Assembly: GCA_910579525.1 (NCBI GenBank)
Contig: CAJTUK010000001.1
Coordinates: forward strand, 485,155 to 549,154
Direction of reading: 5' to 3'
Source of the DNA: an uncultured Christensenella sp.
GTDB lineage: Bacteria > Bacillota > Clostridia > Christensenellales > Borkfalkiaceae
Length of the DNA: 64,000 nt
Under the pieces are notes generated by a model. That model saw nothing but the letters and a program-made list of their open reading frames with translations. It did not search any database and had not been told where the DNA came from. Of this stretch, positions 25,426 through 34,468 are shown in pieces. Positions within the stretch are counted from its first letter, which is position 1. Each line of letters starts with the position of its first letter. The translations under genes and the position numbers were made by a program.

Positions 25426-25642
25426 GCTTTCTTGGGGTCGCGGAACTCAGGCTTGGCTTTGTTTATGGTGATAGTAAGCCCGTTCTCGGTATCGAAACGC
25501 AGGTTTTTATTTAACACGTCCTTTTTAACATACTTATTGCTTACACAGTAATTATACAGCCATTCCGTCGCCGTTTGCCCCCGTCCGCCCCGTCAGTTCC
25601 TGTCTGGGTTTCGCTGGTATCAGCCTTATTCTTTTTCCATAA
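25426..25642 (-). other. Gene debris upstream of fucO 3' end
   Basis: The minus strand holds an open stretch reading TATEWLYNYCVSNKYVKKDV, then LRFDTENGLTITINKAKPEF, ending at a TGA that overlaps the epimerase remnant in another frame. Upstream of it frames are broken. I do not recognise the source protein. It looks like the tail of a second decayed gene fused to the epimerase scrap. Confidence 0.4.
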
Positions 25643-26791
25643 TTAAAGCAATGATTTATACAAATTTATTATATCTTCTTTCGTAGGGTCTTTGGGGTTG
25701 CCGGGACGGCAGGCGTCGTCCATTGCGGATTGCGCGAGGAAATCTATATCTTCCTCTTTAACTATACCTTTAAGGTTCTGCGGAATACCCACGTCTCTGG
25801 AAAGTTTTGCAACGGCATCACAAGCCGCTTTCCGCGCTTCCGTCAATGTCATTTTATCAACGTTTTTAACGCCCATTGCCTTTGCTATATCGCGGTATTT
25901 ATCACCCGTAGCATCGGCATTGTACGCCATAACCGTGGGAAGTAAAATCGCGTTTGCCACGCCGTGAGGGGTGTCATATACCGCGCCCAAAGCGTGCGCC
26001 ATTGAATGGACTATTCCGAGCCCTACGTTAGAGAAGCCCATTCCTGCAACGTACTGCCCGAGAGCCATTCCCTCTCTGCCGTCCTTTTCGCCGTTTACCG
26101 CGCCGCGCAAACTTCTTGCTATAATTTCAATCGCCTTTAAGTGGAACATATCCGTCATTTCCCACGCGCCTTTTGTGATATAACCCTCTATAGCGTGAGT
26201 CAATGCGTCCATTCCCGTTGCTGCCGTCAAGCCCTTAGGCATAGTGCTCATCATATCGCTATCCACAACCGCAACCACGGGAATATCGTGAACATCAACG
26301 CAGACGAATTTTCTCTTCTTTTCCACATCTGTTATAACGTAATTTATGGTAACTTCCGCCGCAGTACCCGCCGTCGTGGGAACGGCTATAATGGGAACGC
26401 TCGGCTTTTTAGTGGGCGCAACGCCTTCCAAAGAACGCACGTCTTCGAACTCGGGGTTGTTAATAATAATGCCTATCGCCTTGGCGGTGTCCATTGACGA
26501 GCCGCCGCCTATGGTTATGATATAGTCCGCGCCGCTTTTCTTGTAAGCCGCAACGCCAGTCTGCACGTTTTCTATCGTGGGGTTGGGCTTTATATCGCTG
26601 TACAGCTCATACGCAAGGTTTGCGCCTTCGAGCACGTTTAAAACCTTATCAGTTACCTTAAATTTAATAAGGTCGGGGTCGGAGCAGACAAACGCTTTTT
26701 TAAGTCCGCGCCTTTCAACTTCTCCCACTATTTCTTTAATACAGCCTGCGCCGTGATAACTTGTTTCGTTTAATACTATCCTGTTGCTCAT
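25643..26791 (-). CDS. fucO: Lactaldehyde reductase (iron-containing alcohol dehydrogenase)
   Basis: 382 residues, matching FucO in length and in its start (IVLNETSYHGAGCI). The nucleotide-binding loop is TIGGGSSMDTAKA and the metal ligands are in GMDALTHAIEGY and the HSMAHALGAVYDTPHG segment. It reduces L-lactaldehyde, released by RhaD, to 1,2-propanediol with NADH, which restores redox balance when rhamnose or fucose is fermented. It is the last gene of the rhamnose set, 211 bp after rhaD, with a good GAGGTG ribosome site. The gap to rhaD holds some weak inverted repeats but no gene. Confidence 0.9.
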   Translation of the reverse strand: MSNRIVLNETSYHGAGCIKEIVGEVERRGLKKAFVCSDPDLIKFKVTDKVLNVLEGANLAYELYSDIKPNPTIENVQTGVAAYKKSGADYIITIGGGSSMDTAKAIGIIINNPEFEDVRSLEGVAPTKKPSVPIIAVPTTAGTAAEVTINYVITDVEKKRKFVCVDVHDIPVVAVVDSDMMSTMPKGLTAATGMDALTHAIEGYITKGAWEMTDMFHLKAIEIIARSLRGAVNGEKDGREGMALGQYVAGMGFSNVGLGIVHSMAHALGAVYDTPHGVANAILLPTVMAYNADATGDKYRDIAKAMGVKNVDKMTLTEARKAACDAVAKLSRDVGIPQNLKGIVKEEDIDFLAQSAMDDACRPGNPKDPTKEDIINLYKSLL

Positions 26792-27002
26792 TTTATTTCA
26801 CCTCTTATTTTATTAATTAATTTACGGCGCAAGTAAAAATCACACTTTTTACTTAGCGCACCCAATTTGCGAAAACTTTCGCCTCAGCAGTTTGGATTTG
26901 CGCAACTATATTATTTGTTTGCCCTTAAAGTTGCGCAAAGAAAAGCAGCGCCTTTCAAATCACGGAAAATCGCAGGCGCAGAATAGCCGAGATTTTCGTG
27001 AA

Positions 27003-27827
27003 TCAGTTTAAAAAATCTTTGCGGTAATTGCATTTGAACAGTTCTGCAAGCTCCTGCATTTGCTCGTCTTTAATAGTGTTTATTCTCGGCAGGTGCGCCG
27101 TAAGCATATAAATCTGCGCTGCCTTTTCCACCGTCTCTATTAAGCCGAACGTTTCGTCCATTGTCTTACCCGCGCCGTAAATGCCATGCATTGCCCAGAT
27201 TACAAGGCGGAACTCTTTCATCTTTTCCGCAGTCGCTACGCCTATGCTGTTCGTCCCGCAAAGCATCCACGGAAGTATTCCCACGCCGTCGGGGAATACC
27301 GCTATGCATTCCGTGCACATTTCCCAAAGCGTATGCGTGAACTTCTTCTCGTCCAGCTCGTGAACGTAGTTCATTGCAAGCGTGTGCGTCGGATGAGAGT
27401 GCATTACTACTCTGTTTTCGGGGTCTACTTTAAGCCTTGCCATATGGCACATAAGGTGTGCGGGCAGCTCGCTCGTAGTTCTTCCGCCGTCCTTATATCC
27501 CCATAAAAGCTCTACGCCGTTCTTTGCTATGCGCACTATCCCTAAATTTGTTTCGGGGTCGTCCTCAACGTTCTTAAAGTATTTGCCCGTGCCCGTCACT
27601 ATAAAGATTTTACCCAATAGCGGACTTACGTCGAACTCCGCTTCGTTCACTCCCATTAACGGTATTGTGCGGATTACTTTGTTTAAGTCTATATATTCCG
27701 TCACTTCTTTTTCGTTTAACAGATAGCTTATGTTCCCGCCGTTTCTTTCGTCCCAGCCCAAGCGGTACATATTTGCAGTAGTCTTGCACATTTCCTTTAC
27801 GAACGGCGCAGTCATTATATCTTTCAT
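27003..27827 (-). CDS. rhaD: Rhamnulose-1-phosphate aldolase
   Basis: 274 residues from ATG 27827, chosen because it overlaps the rhaA stop as ATGA; the frame extends to 27914 but would overlap rhaA by 91 bp. It is a class II aldolase/adducin-type enzyme. The zinc ligands are in VVMHSHPTHTLAM, and the N-terminus (MYRLGWDERNGGNISYLL) is that of RhaD. It splits L-rhamnulose 1-phosphate into dihydroxyacetone phosphate and L-lactaldehyde. Confidence 0.93.
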   Translation of the reverse strand: MKDIMTAPFVKEMCKTTANMYRLGWDERNGGNISYLLNEKEVTEYIDLNKVIRTIPLMGVNEAEFDVSPLLGKIFIVTGTGKYFKNVEDDPETNLGIVRIAKNGVELLWGYKDGGRTTSELPAHLMCHMARLKVDPENRVVMHSHPTHTLAMNYVHELDEKKFTHTLWEMCTECIAVFPDGVGILPWMLCGTNSIGVATAEKMKEFRLVIWAMHGIYGAGKTMDETFGLIETVEKAAQIYMLTAHLPRINTIKDEQMQELAELFKCNYRKDFLN

Positions 27828-29050
27828 CTCTTGCTCAAAACCTCTTTTTCGTATTCTTTTATATCGGTTAAATAGTCCTCGCTTAACCCTTCTCTTTTCA
27901 GATATTCTTTCCATACCGCGCCGAAGGGCATTGTCTTGTATTCTTCCTGCTTTACCATAAGCGTTGTATACTCCGCTTTGTCCTGTAACTTTTTGAGTTC
28001 AGCGTGGTTAGTGAGCAGTGCATACAAAAGAGCCTTCTGCATTGCGCGTTGTCCCGTCACCCACGCGGACAGGCGGTTTATACTCGCGTCGAAATAGTCC
28101 AGACCTATTAACACTTTATCCGTCGCGTCGTTTCTTACTATTTCCTTTGCTATCTCTTTCAGCTCGTCCTCGAACAATACTACGTGGTCGCTGTCCCACC
28201 GAACGCCGCGCGTCACGTGCAGCGCCACCTTGTCATAGAAAGCCAAAAGCGCGGGGATTTTATCCGAGACGTATTCCATGGGGTGATAGTGTCCGTTGTC
28301 CAAAAGACAGCAGATATTGTTCTTTGCGGCGTAGTTCTGATAGAACTCGTTGCTGCCCACCGTGTAGCTTTCAACGCCTATTCCGAACACCTTGCTTTCA
28401 ACCGCGACGATTACTTTGCTTCTGGCGTAACCGCAGGCGAGTATTTCGTCCAGACTCTTCTTTAACCTCAGTCTCGGCGTAAGTCTGTCCGCGGGCACGT
28501 CCTTATATCCGTCCGGTATCCATATGTTTACAAGGCAATGGCTATTCATTTCTGTTGCAAAGTATTCCGCAATTTTTAAACAAGCCTTGCAATGCTCTAC
28601 CCAAAACTTACGAATATTCTCGTCGGGGCTGGACAGTGTCAGCCCGTCCTTTACGTTTTTATGCGAAAACATGGTGGGGTTGAAGTCTATTCCGTCCAAC
28701 CCGAGCTCCTTGGCAAACTTCACCCACGGTGCAAAGTGTTGCGGTTCGTATTTATCCCTGTCCGCCGCCGCGCCGACCGCGTAGCTTGCGTGCAGGTTCA
28801 ACCGCTTTTTGCCCGGCATCATTGAAAACGCCTTTGTTATATCCGCTTTCAATTCCTCGAAGTTTCTCGCTCTGCCCGGGTAGTTACCCGTCGTCTGTAT
28901 GCCGCCGCTTAATTCTCCGCCGCCGTCCAGACCCGCAACGTCGTCCCCCTGCCAGCAGTGGATTGACACAGGTATTTCTTTTAGTTTAGATATCGCCTTT
29001 TCCGTATCCACGCCGTGTTTTGCGTACTCCGCTTTTGCCGAATTATACAT
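27824..29050 (-). CDS. rhaA: L-rhamnose isomerase
   Basis: 408 residues, the expected length. The N-terminus (VSIHCWQGDDVAGLDG) and IWIPDGYKDVPADR are characteristic. Metal-binding His, Asp and Glu residues occur in VAVESKVFG, LLDNGHYHP and SDHVVLF. It converts L-rhamnose to L-rhamnulose. The start overlaps the end of rhaB by 8 bp. Confidence 0.95.
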   Translation of the reverse strand: MYNSAKAEYAKHGVDTEKAISKLKEIPVSIHCWQGDDVAGLDGGGELSGGIQTTGNYPGRARNFEELKADITKAFSMMPGKKRLNLHASYAVGAAADRDKYEPQHFAPWVKFAKELGLDGIDFNPTMFSHKNVKDGLTLSSPDENIRKFWVEHCKACLKIAEYFATEMNSHCLVNIWIPDGYKDVPADRLTPRLRLKKSLDEILACGYARSKVIVAVESKVFGIGVESYTVGSNEFYQNYAAKNNICCLLDNGHYHPMEYVSDKIPALLAFYDKVALHVTRGVRWDSDHVVLFEDELKEIAKEIVRNDATDKVLIGLDYFDASINRLSAWVTGQRAMQKALLYALLTNHAELKKLQDKAEYTTLMVKQEEYKTMPFGAVWKEYLKREGLSEDYLTDIKEYEKEVLSKR

Positions 29051-30356
29051 TATCTTCGCTCCTTTTTATTTGTGCTTTTATATTCCCTATCGCGCTTGCT
29101 TCTATCGGCAACGCAACTACTTTAATTTTGCATATCTCTTCCGTTAAGCGGTTTAAAAACTTGTTCTTCGCGCCGCCGCCAACTATATACAGCTTATCAA
29201 ACTCCGCGCCCGTATTTGCCTTTAATTCTTCCAAAGCCCGTTTATAGCTCTGCGCAAGACTTATATACGCACAACGGAAATAATCCGCTTCTGATTGCGG
29301 CTTGCATTTGAGCGCGCCGTCAAACGCTTCTTTCATACTTTCGGGCGCGAGAAACGCGTTACCGTTTACGTCGACGTATTCGTTAAATTTGCTATTCTCT
29401 GCTTCTTTTACTATTTCAGAGAAAGGCTTATTGGGGCATAGCTCGCCGCGCAGACGGTTGACGACCCACATACCCATAATGTTCTTTTGGTATCTGACGT
29501 AACCCACGCCGCCCTCGTTTGAGTAGTTCGCCCTTCGGCTCTTTTCGTCCGTAATAGCTTGCGGCACTTTCAAGCCCAACAGCGACCACGTTCCGCTCGA
29601 TATGTACGGGCTGTTTTCCGTCATAGGTATTCCTTCAACCGCGCTTGCCGTATCGTGAGTTGCAGGCAACACTACCGTTGCCGTATAACCTATCTCGTCC
29701 GCGATTTCTTGCTTTAACTCGCCTACAACCGTCGCGGGCTGCGATAATTGCCCGAATAATTTATTCGGAAATCGAAGTAAATCAAGGATATCCCTGTCCC
29801 AATTATGAGTTTGCACGTTTACCATACCTGTACTCGTTGCGTTGGTATATTCCTGCCGCTTTACGCCCGTAAGCAAGAAATTCAGATAATCCGGCAACAT
29901 TAACATACTTTCCGCTTTATCTGACTTACCGATTAATCTATCCGCGTACAACTGATATATTGTATTGAACGGCTGAAACTGTATTCCCGTGCGTTTATAC
30001 AGTTCGTTAAAGGATATTATGCGGTGTACGCTATCTATTACGCTTTCCGTGCGATTATCGCGGTAGGCAAACACGTCGTCGATTAAATTATCTTCGCCGT
30101 CCAAAAGCGCATAGTCCACCGCCCAGGTGTCTATGCCGATACTCACAGGCGTATACCCTTTTGCCTTCGCCGCTTTTAGTCCGTTTATTATTTCCCTGTA
30201 CAGCCGCTCCGTATCCCATACAAGCCGTCCGTCCTTACACTCCGCACCGTTATAAAAGCGGTATACTTCGTCCGTCTTTATTTCGCCGTCCTGCTCCCAC
30301 CCGACTATATGCCGTCCGCTCGAAGCCCCGATATCTATTGCTAAATAATATTTCAT
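29043..30356 (-). CDS. rhaB: Rhamnulokinase
   Basis: 437 residues of the FGGY sugar-kinase family. It starts with the phosphate-1 motif YLAIDIGASSGRHIVG, followed by GIDTWAVDYALLD and the ATP-binding LYIVGGGAKNKFLNRL. It phosphorylates L-rhamnulose at position 1. The start codon directly abuts the stop of the upstream GH2 gene with no gap, so translation is coupled. Confidence 0.94.
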   Translation of the reverse strand: MKYYLAIDIGASSGRHIVGWEQDGEIKTDEVYRFYNGAECKDGRLVWDTERLYREIINGLKAAKAKGYTPVSIGIDTWAVDYALLDGEDNLIDDVFAYRDNRTESVIDSVHRIISFNELYKRTGIQFQPFNTIYQLYADRLIGKSDKAESMLMLPDYLNFLLTGVKRQEYTNATSTGMVNVQTHNWDRDILDLLRFPNKLFGQLSQPATVVGELKQEIADEIGYTATVVLPATHDTASAVEGIPMTENSPYISSGTWSLLGLKVPQAITDEKSRRANYSNEGGVGYVRYQKNIMGMWVVNRLRGELCPNKPFSEIVKEAENSKFNEYVDVNGNAFLAPESMKEAFDGALKCKPQSEADYFRCAYISLAQSYKRALEELKANTGAEFDKLYIVGGGAKNKFLNRLTEEICKIKVVALPIEASAIGNIKAQIKRSEDNV

Positions 30357-32063
30357 TTACTTATTTCCGAAAATATTTTTAAGATTATTAAGGTCAACCT
30401 TAGGGGTTCTGTCTGCGTAGAGTAAGCCGTTTACTTCTTGCTGCACGTCGGTAAGCTGGGTATAACAATAGCCCTGAAACTCCGTCTGCGCTATGCCATT
30501 TATAAGTTGTTCCAATCGTTCTAAAAGCTCTTCCGCATTTTTCGCGCCGTTGCCGTAGCCCCATGCTTCGCCTTTTTGTTCGCTTACGAACGCTATCCCG
30601 CCGAACTCCGTTAACAGTACGGGCTGTCCTTTATGCTTGTGTCCGTCCGCGAACAACGCCCAGCCTTGCGGATACATACCGTCATAGTTTCCGTTGTACT
30701 TTACGGAAAACTCTTCCGCATTCTTTATATCGTAGTCGTGTATGCCGAGTATGTCGCTCTCTTCAATCGTTTCAAATCCGTCGTTAGTCGAGATTATTCT
30801 CGTATCGTCTATACTCTTCGTTAAATAATATAGACTTCTTGTAAAGTTCTGCTGTTCTTTATTCGTCTTTATCTCCCGCGTGCCCCAGCTCTCGTTTAAC
30901 GGCACGTACGCTATTACGCTCGTAAAGTTCTTTGCTGCGTTTACTATCTCTTGCCATTCCTGCGTTATAGCCTTTACCTCTTTATCGCAGAAAGTGTACG
31001 CAGACGGCATTTCCGCCCAGACCAGAAAGCCAAGCTCTTCCGCATAATAATAAAAATAGGGGTCTTCAAGTTTTTGGTGCTTTCTCGCGCCGTTAAAGCC
31101 CATTGCCTTTGAAAGCTCTATATCTTTCTTCAACGCTTCCGCGCTCGGAGGAGTTAATCCGCTCTCGTTCCAATACCCTTGGTCTAAAATAAGCCTTTGG
31201 TATAACGGTCTGCCGTTTAAGCATATCTTCCCGTTCTCTATGCTTATCTTCCTTAATCCTATCCGCGTATGCGCCCTGTCTACGGCTTTATTATCTTTAT
31301 ACAACACGTAATCTACGTTGATAAGATTCGGATTATCTACCCACCAAAGCAATTCGCCGAAGTCGAACGCGTTATCCGCAAGACTAATGCTGTAATTCGT
31401 TCTTTTCCCGTCCAGACTGAATTTCTGTTTCTTTAATACTTTGCCTTTGAACATTAAGATAATCTCCGCTTCGTCTGCCTTTGAATACAGCGTTTCTATG
31501 TACCCGTACACTCTGCGGTTATCTATATCGGACTGTAAAGAATAGTTTTCTATGCAGTCTTCATTGAAAAACTCTATCCACACGCTGCCCCATATCCCCG
31601 TATTGGGATAATAGAAACACGTGAACGGTTCGCCCGTCCAACTCTGCTTGCCGCGAGGAACAGACGTTTCCAAAGTATCTATGCACCTTACGGTTATCTC
31701 GTTTTCGCCGTCCTTTAAATACTGCGTTATGTCCGCTTTAAACGGCGTGAACCCGCCGATATGCTTTATTGCGTGACTGCCGTTTACCCATACGTCCGTT
31801 TCATAGTCCGCAGCATTAAAGCATAAAAGCGCGCGCTTGCCTTTGTTCTCTCTGTCAATCTTAAACGTGCGCTTGTACCACACCGTATCGTGTACGGCTT
31901 TATCTCCTATTCCGCTCGCTTCCCATTGATAGGAAAACGGAACGTTTATCTTTCTATCATAGTTTACCTTTTCTCCAAACCCAAACTCCCACTCGCCGTT
32001 CAGGCTCTGCCAATTATACCGACGAAACTGAGGACGCGGGTATTCCTTGCGCTCAAATTTCAT
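30357..32063 (-). CDS. Glycoside hydrolase family 2 enzyme (paralogue 2)
   Basis: 568 residues and very similar along its length to the GH2 protein at 14671-16410, including the first residues (RKEYPRPQFRR) and the end (QGYCYTQLTDVQQEVNGLLY). The acid/base Glu is in YVPLNESWG near 390 and the nucleophile in LLTEFGGIAF near 485. It is cytoplasmic and sits between GH78 and rhaB with an ATGA overlap to GH78. The likely job is to remove a beta-linked sugar from imported rhamno-oligosaccharides. Confidence 0.9.
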   Translation of the reverse strand: MKFERKEYPRPQFRRYNWQSLNGEWEFGFGEKVNYDRKINVPFSYQWEASGIGDKAVHDTVWYKRTFKIDRENKGKRALLCFNAADYETDVWVNGSHAIKHIGGFTPFKADITQYLKDGENEITVRCIDTLETSVPRGKQSWTGEPFTCFYYPNTGIWGSVWIEFFNEDCIENYSLQSDIDNRRVYGYIETLYSKADEAEIILMFKGKVLKKQKFSLDGKRTNYSISLADNAFDFGELLWWVDNPNLINVDYVLYKDNKAVDRAHTRIGLRKISIENGKICLNGRPLYQRLILDQGYWNESGLTPPSAEALKKDIELSKAMGFNGARKHQKLEDPYFYYYAEELGFLVWAEMPSAYTFCDKEVKAITQEWQEIVNAAKNFTSVIAYVPLNESWGTREIKTNKEQQNFTRSLYYLTKSIDDTRIISTNDGFETIEESDILGIHDYDIKNAEEFSVKYNGNYDGMYPQGWALFADGHKHKGQPVLLTEFGGIAFVSEQKGEAWGYGNGAKNAEELLERLEQLINGIAQTEFQGYCYTQLTDVQQEVNGLLYADRTPKVDLNNLKNIFGNK

Positions 32064-34468
32064 ATCTTTTCTTCCTCGAATAATTTATTGGCTTTTTCAA
32101 GCATTGCGGGGAAATCGGACAGCTTCATCTTCTTTTCCATATCGCGGAACTCCGCCATAAACTGCAATGTTTTATCCCCGCGCATCCAGGCTATCTCTCT
32201 GCCCGTAAATATTCCGCCGAACACCGCATTAAACGCCTTTTGCGCCTTAGGGTTTTCGAATATCTCGTTTACCGTACTTTCGGGCGTGAACGCGGGAACG
32301 TTCAATTCTTCCCACTCGCGCTCGTATTCGTAACCGCCGCTCTTTACTTTTACGGGCTTTTCATTTGGTAATACTATTTCCGCCTCAACTCCTTCGGGTA
32401 TTTCCGCAAAGAACGTTATTTTTCCGTTTTTCTGTTTATAGCCCGAAACTATCTTTCCGCTTACGCTGTCGTATTCGGCTTTTATCTCCGCAAGCCCCTT
32501 GCAAGGCTTCGGCGCTATCTTTACTTTTTTATATCCCGCCGCATTAGGTTGCAAGCCCGCTATGCGCTTTATAACGAACTCCATTACCGAGCCGTAGGCA
32601 TAGTGGTTGTAGCTGTTCATTCCGTCGGGGTTGGGCGTACCGTCCGGCATTAAACTGTTCCAACGCTCCCACACCGTGGTCGCGCCCATATCAACTTCAT
32701 AAAGCCAGCCGGGATAACCGTTGTTCATTAATACCTTGCAAGCCGTTTCAAAGTATCCGTTATCTGCTAAGGCGTATAATAAATACGTTGTGCCTATAAA
32801 GCCCGTGCAAAGAGTGTAATTATGAATTTTGACGTTTTCGTTCAAAGCTTCGGCTAATTTCGCGCAGTGTCGTTCCGGTACTATACCGAAATACAACGCA
32901 AGCACCTGCGCCGTCACCGTATCGAAGCAAAGTCTGCCGCCAGCGGTGAAGTATTCTTCTCTCACCCTTTTGAGCTGTCTTTCGTATTTGGCTTTATACA
33001 GCTTTGCTTCGGATTTTTCGCCCAATAGCTTTGCCGTTTCCGCAACGATTTTAAGCGTAGCGACGTGAAAAACGTTCGTTATATAGTAGATATCCGTTCT
33101 GCCTATAAACGTTTCGTAGCTCGTTCGCTCCTGATCGAGCGCAAGCCAATCGCCCCACTCGAAACCCTTGTCTATTATTCCGTCCGTCATGTTTGCTTCG
33201 CGTGCGGAGATAAACTTCTTCATTGCGGAAAAATTATCTTTTAGATAACTTATATCGCCGTACGCGTTATACAACGTCCAAGGAACCATAGTTATAGCGT
33301 CGCACCACATCGCGGACGTAGAGCTGTCGTTTTCACCGCGTAAAACGTCCGGCGCGACGTGCGGAATCTTTCCGTCGGCTTTCTGGTCGTTGCGTAAATC
33401 GTTCAGCCACTTCTTCATAAACGCGCGTATATCGTAGTTGAACGCCGCCGTGCCGCAGAATGCGTTTATATCGCCCGTCCAGCCCAAGCGCTCGTCCCTT
33501 TGCGGACAGTCCGTGGGCAAATCCACGAAATTACCTCGTTGACCCCATACTATGTTGGAAATAAGCCGGTTAACGCGTGCGTTGGAGGTCGTCAATACCC
33601 CCGTGCGCCGCATATCCGTATGGCGGACTATTGCCGTTATACGACGGCTGTCGAACACCGCGCCCTCTATTTTCAAATATCTGAATCCGTGAAAAGTAAA
33701 CTTCGGCTTTAACGCCTTTGCTCCCTTTACCGTGAATTTATCCGTAGCCTTTGCTCCGCGCAAATTGTCCGTGTAAAACTCGCCTTTTATAAGTATCTCC
33801 GCAAACCTTAAAGTAATAGTGCCACTGAAATCCTCGGGCGTTACAATCTCAACCACGCCCGCGATATTCTGTCCGAAATCGTAGATTTTATCGCCGCTCG
33901 GCGTGGTAATTATTTCTTTAACAGCCAACCGCTCCGTATCCCTCACAGGCTCGCATATCTGCGGAACTATTAAGGACTTATCGTAAGCAACTTCACAGGT
34001 CGTCAAGCGCTTTAACTCCGCCGTGTAATCCACCGTTTCGCCGTCGTATATTCCGCTCTCGCGGATATGGCTTTCGAGTGCAGACCACGTTTCGTCCGTA
34101 CATATGCTTGAACTACCGATATCAAGCTCCGCACAGACCGCCGTTTGTTCGCCGTACAGATTGCGCTTCTTTTCCCAAGTCAAACCGCCGCAATACCAGC
34201 CCTCATTTACGGTAAACGAAATTACGTTTTCGTCCTCTTTCAAAAGCGGGGTTACGTCGTAACTTTGCATTTGCAAAGTCTTGTTATACGAAGTCCAGCC
34301 GGGGGTTAAATAGCTATCCCCGACCCTTACTCCGTTTATTTCCGCATAATATAAGCCCAAAGCCGTGACTTTTAAAACGGCTTTTTCCAAGCTTTCTATT
34401 TTAAATTTTTTCTCTACCGTAAAGGTGTTTACCCTTTCCTTTACCCCGATAAATTTACCTTGCAACAT
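32060..34468 (-). CDS. Alpha-L-rhamnosidase, GH78
   Basis: 802 residues. Two N-terminal beta-sandwich domains (YYAEINGVRVGDSYLTPGWT is the typical GH78 binding motif) lead into the (alpha/alpha)6 barrel, with the acidic DCPQRDERLGWTGD segment near 326. Further signatures are GFEWGDWL and TTVWERWNS. The final 100 residues (after PAFTPESTVNEIF) form a helical extension beyond the usual C-terminal sandwich. No signal peptide, so it acts on imported oligosaccharides and supplies L-rhamnose to rhaABD. The usual N-terminal domain of some GH78 enzymes is shorter here. Confidence 0.93.
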   Translation of the reverse strand: MLQGKFIGVKERVNTFTVEKKFKIESLEKAVLKVTALGLYYAEINGVRVGDSYLTPGWTSYNKTLQMQSYDVTPLLKEDENVISFTVNEGWYCGGLTWEKKRNLYGEQTAVCAELDIGSSSICTDETWSALESHIRESGIYDGETVDYTAELKRLTTCEVAYDKSLIVPQICEPVRDTERLAVKEIITTPSGDKIYDFGQNIAGVVEIVTPEDFSGTITLRFAEILIKGEFYTDNLRGAKATDKFTVKGAKALKPKFTFHGFRYLKIEGAVFDSRRITAIVRHTDMRRTGVLTTSNARVNRLISNIVWGQRGNFVDLPTDCPQRDERLGWTGDINAFCGTAAFNYDIRAFMKKWLNDLRNDQKADGKIPHVAPDVLRGENDSSTSAMWCDAITMVPWTLYNAYGDISYLKDNFSAMKKFISAREANMTDGIIDKGFEWGDWLALDQERTSYETFIGRTDIYYITNVFHVATLKIVAETAKLLGEKSEAKLYKAKYERQLKRVREEYFTAGGRLCFDTVTAQVLALYFGIVPERHCAKLAEALNENVKIHNYTLCTGFIGTTYLLYALADNGYFETACKVLMNNGYPGWLYEVDMGATTVWERWNSLMPDGTPNPDGMNSYNHYAYGSVMEFVIKRIAGLQPNAAGYKKVKIAPKPCKGLAEIKAEYDSVSGKIVSGYKQKNGKITFFAEIPEGVEAEIVLPNEKPVKVKSGGYEYEREWEELNVPAFTPESTVNEIFENPKAQKAFNAVFGGIFTGREIAWMRGDKTLQFMAEFRDMEKKMKLSDFPAMLEKANKLFEEEKI

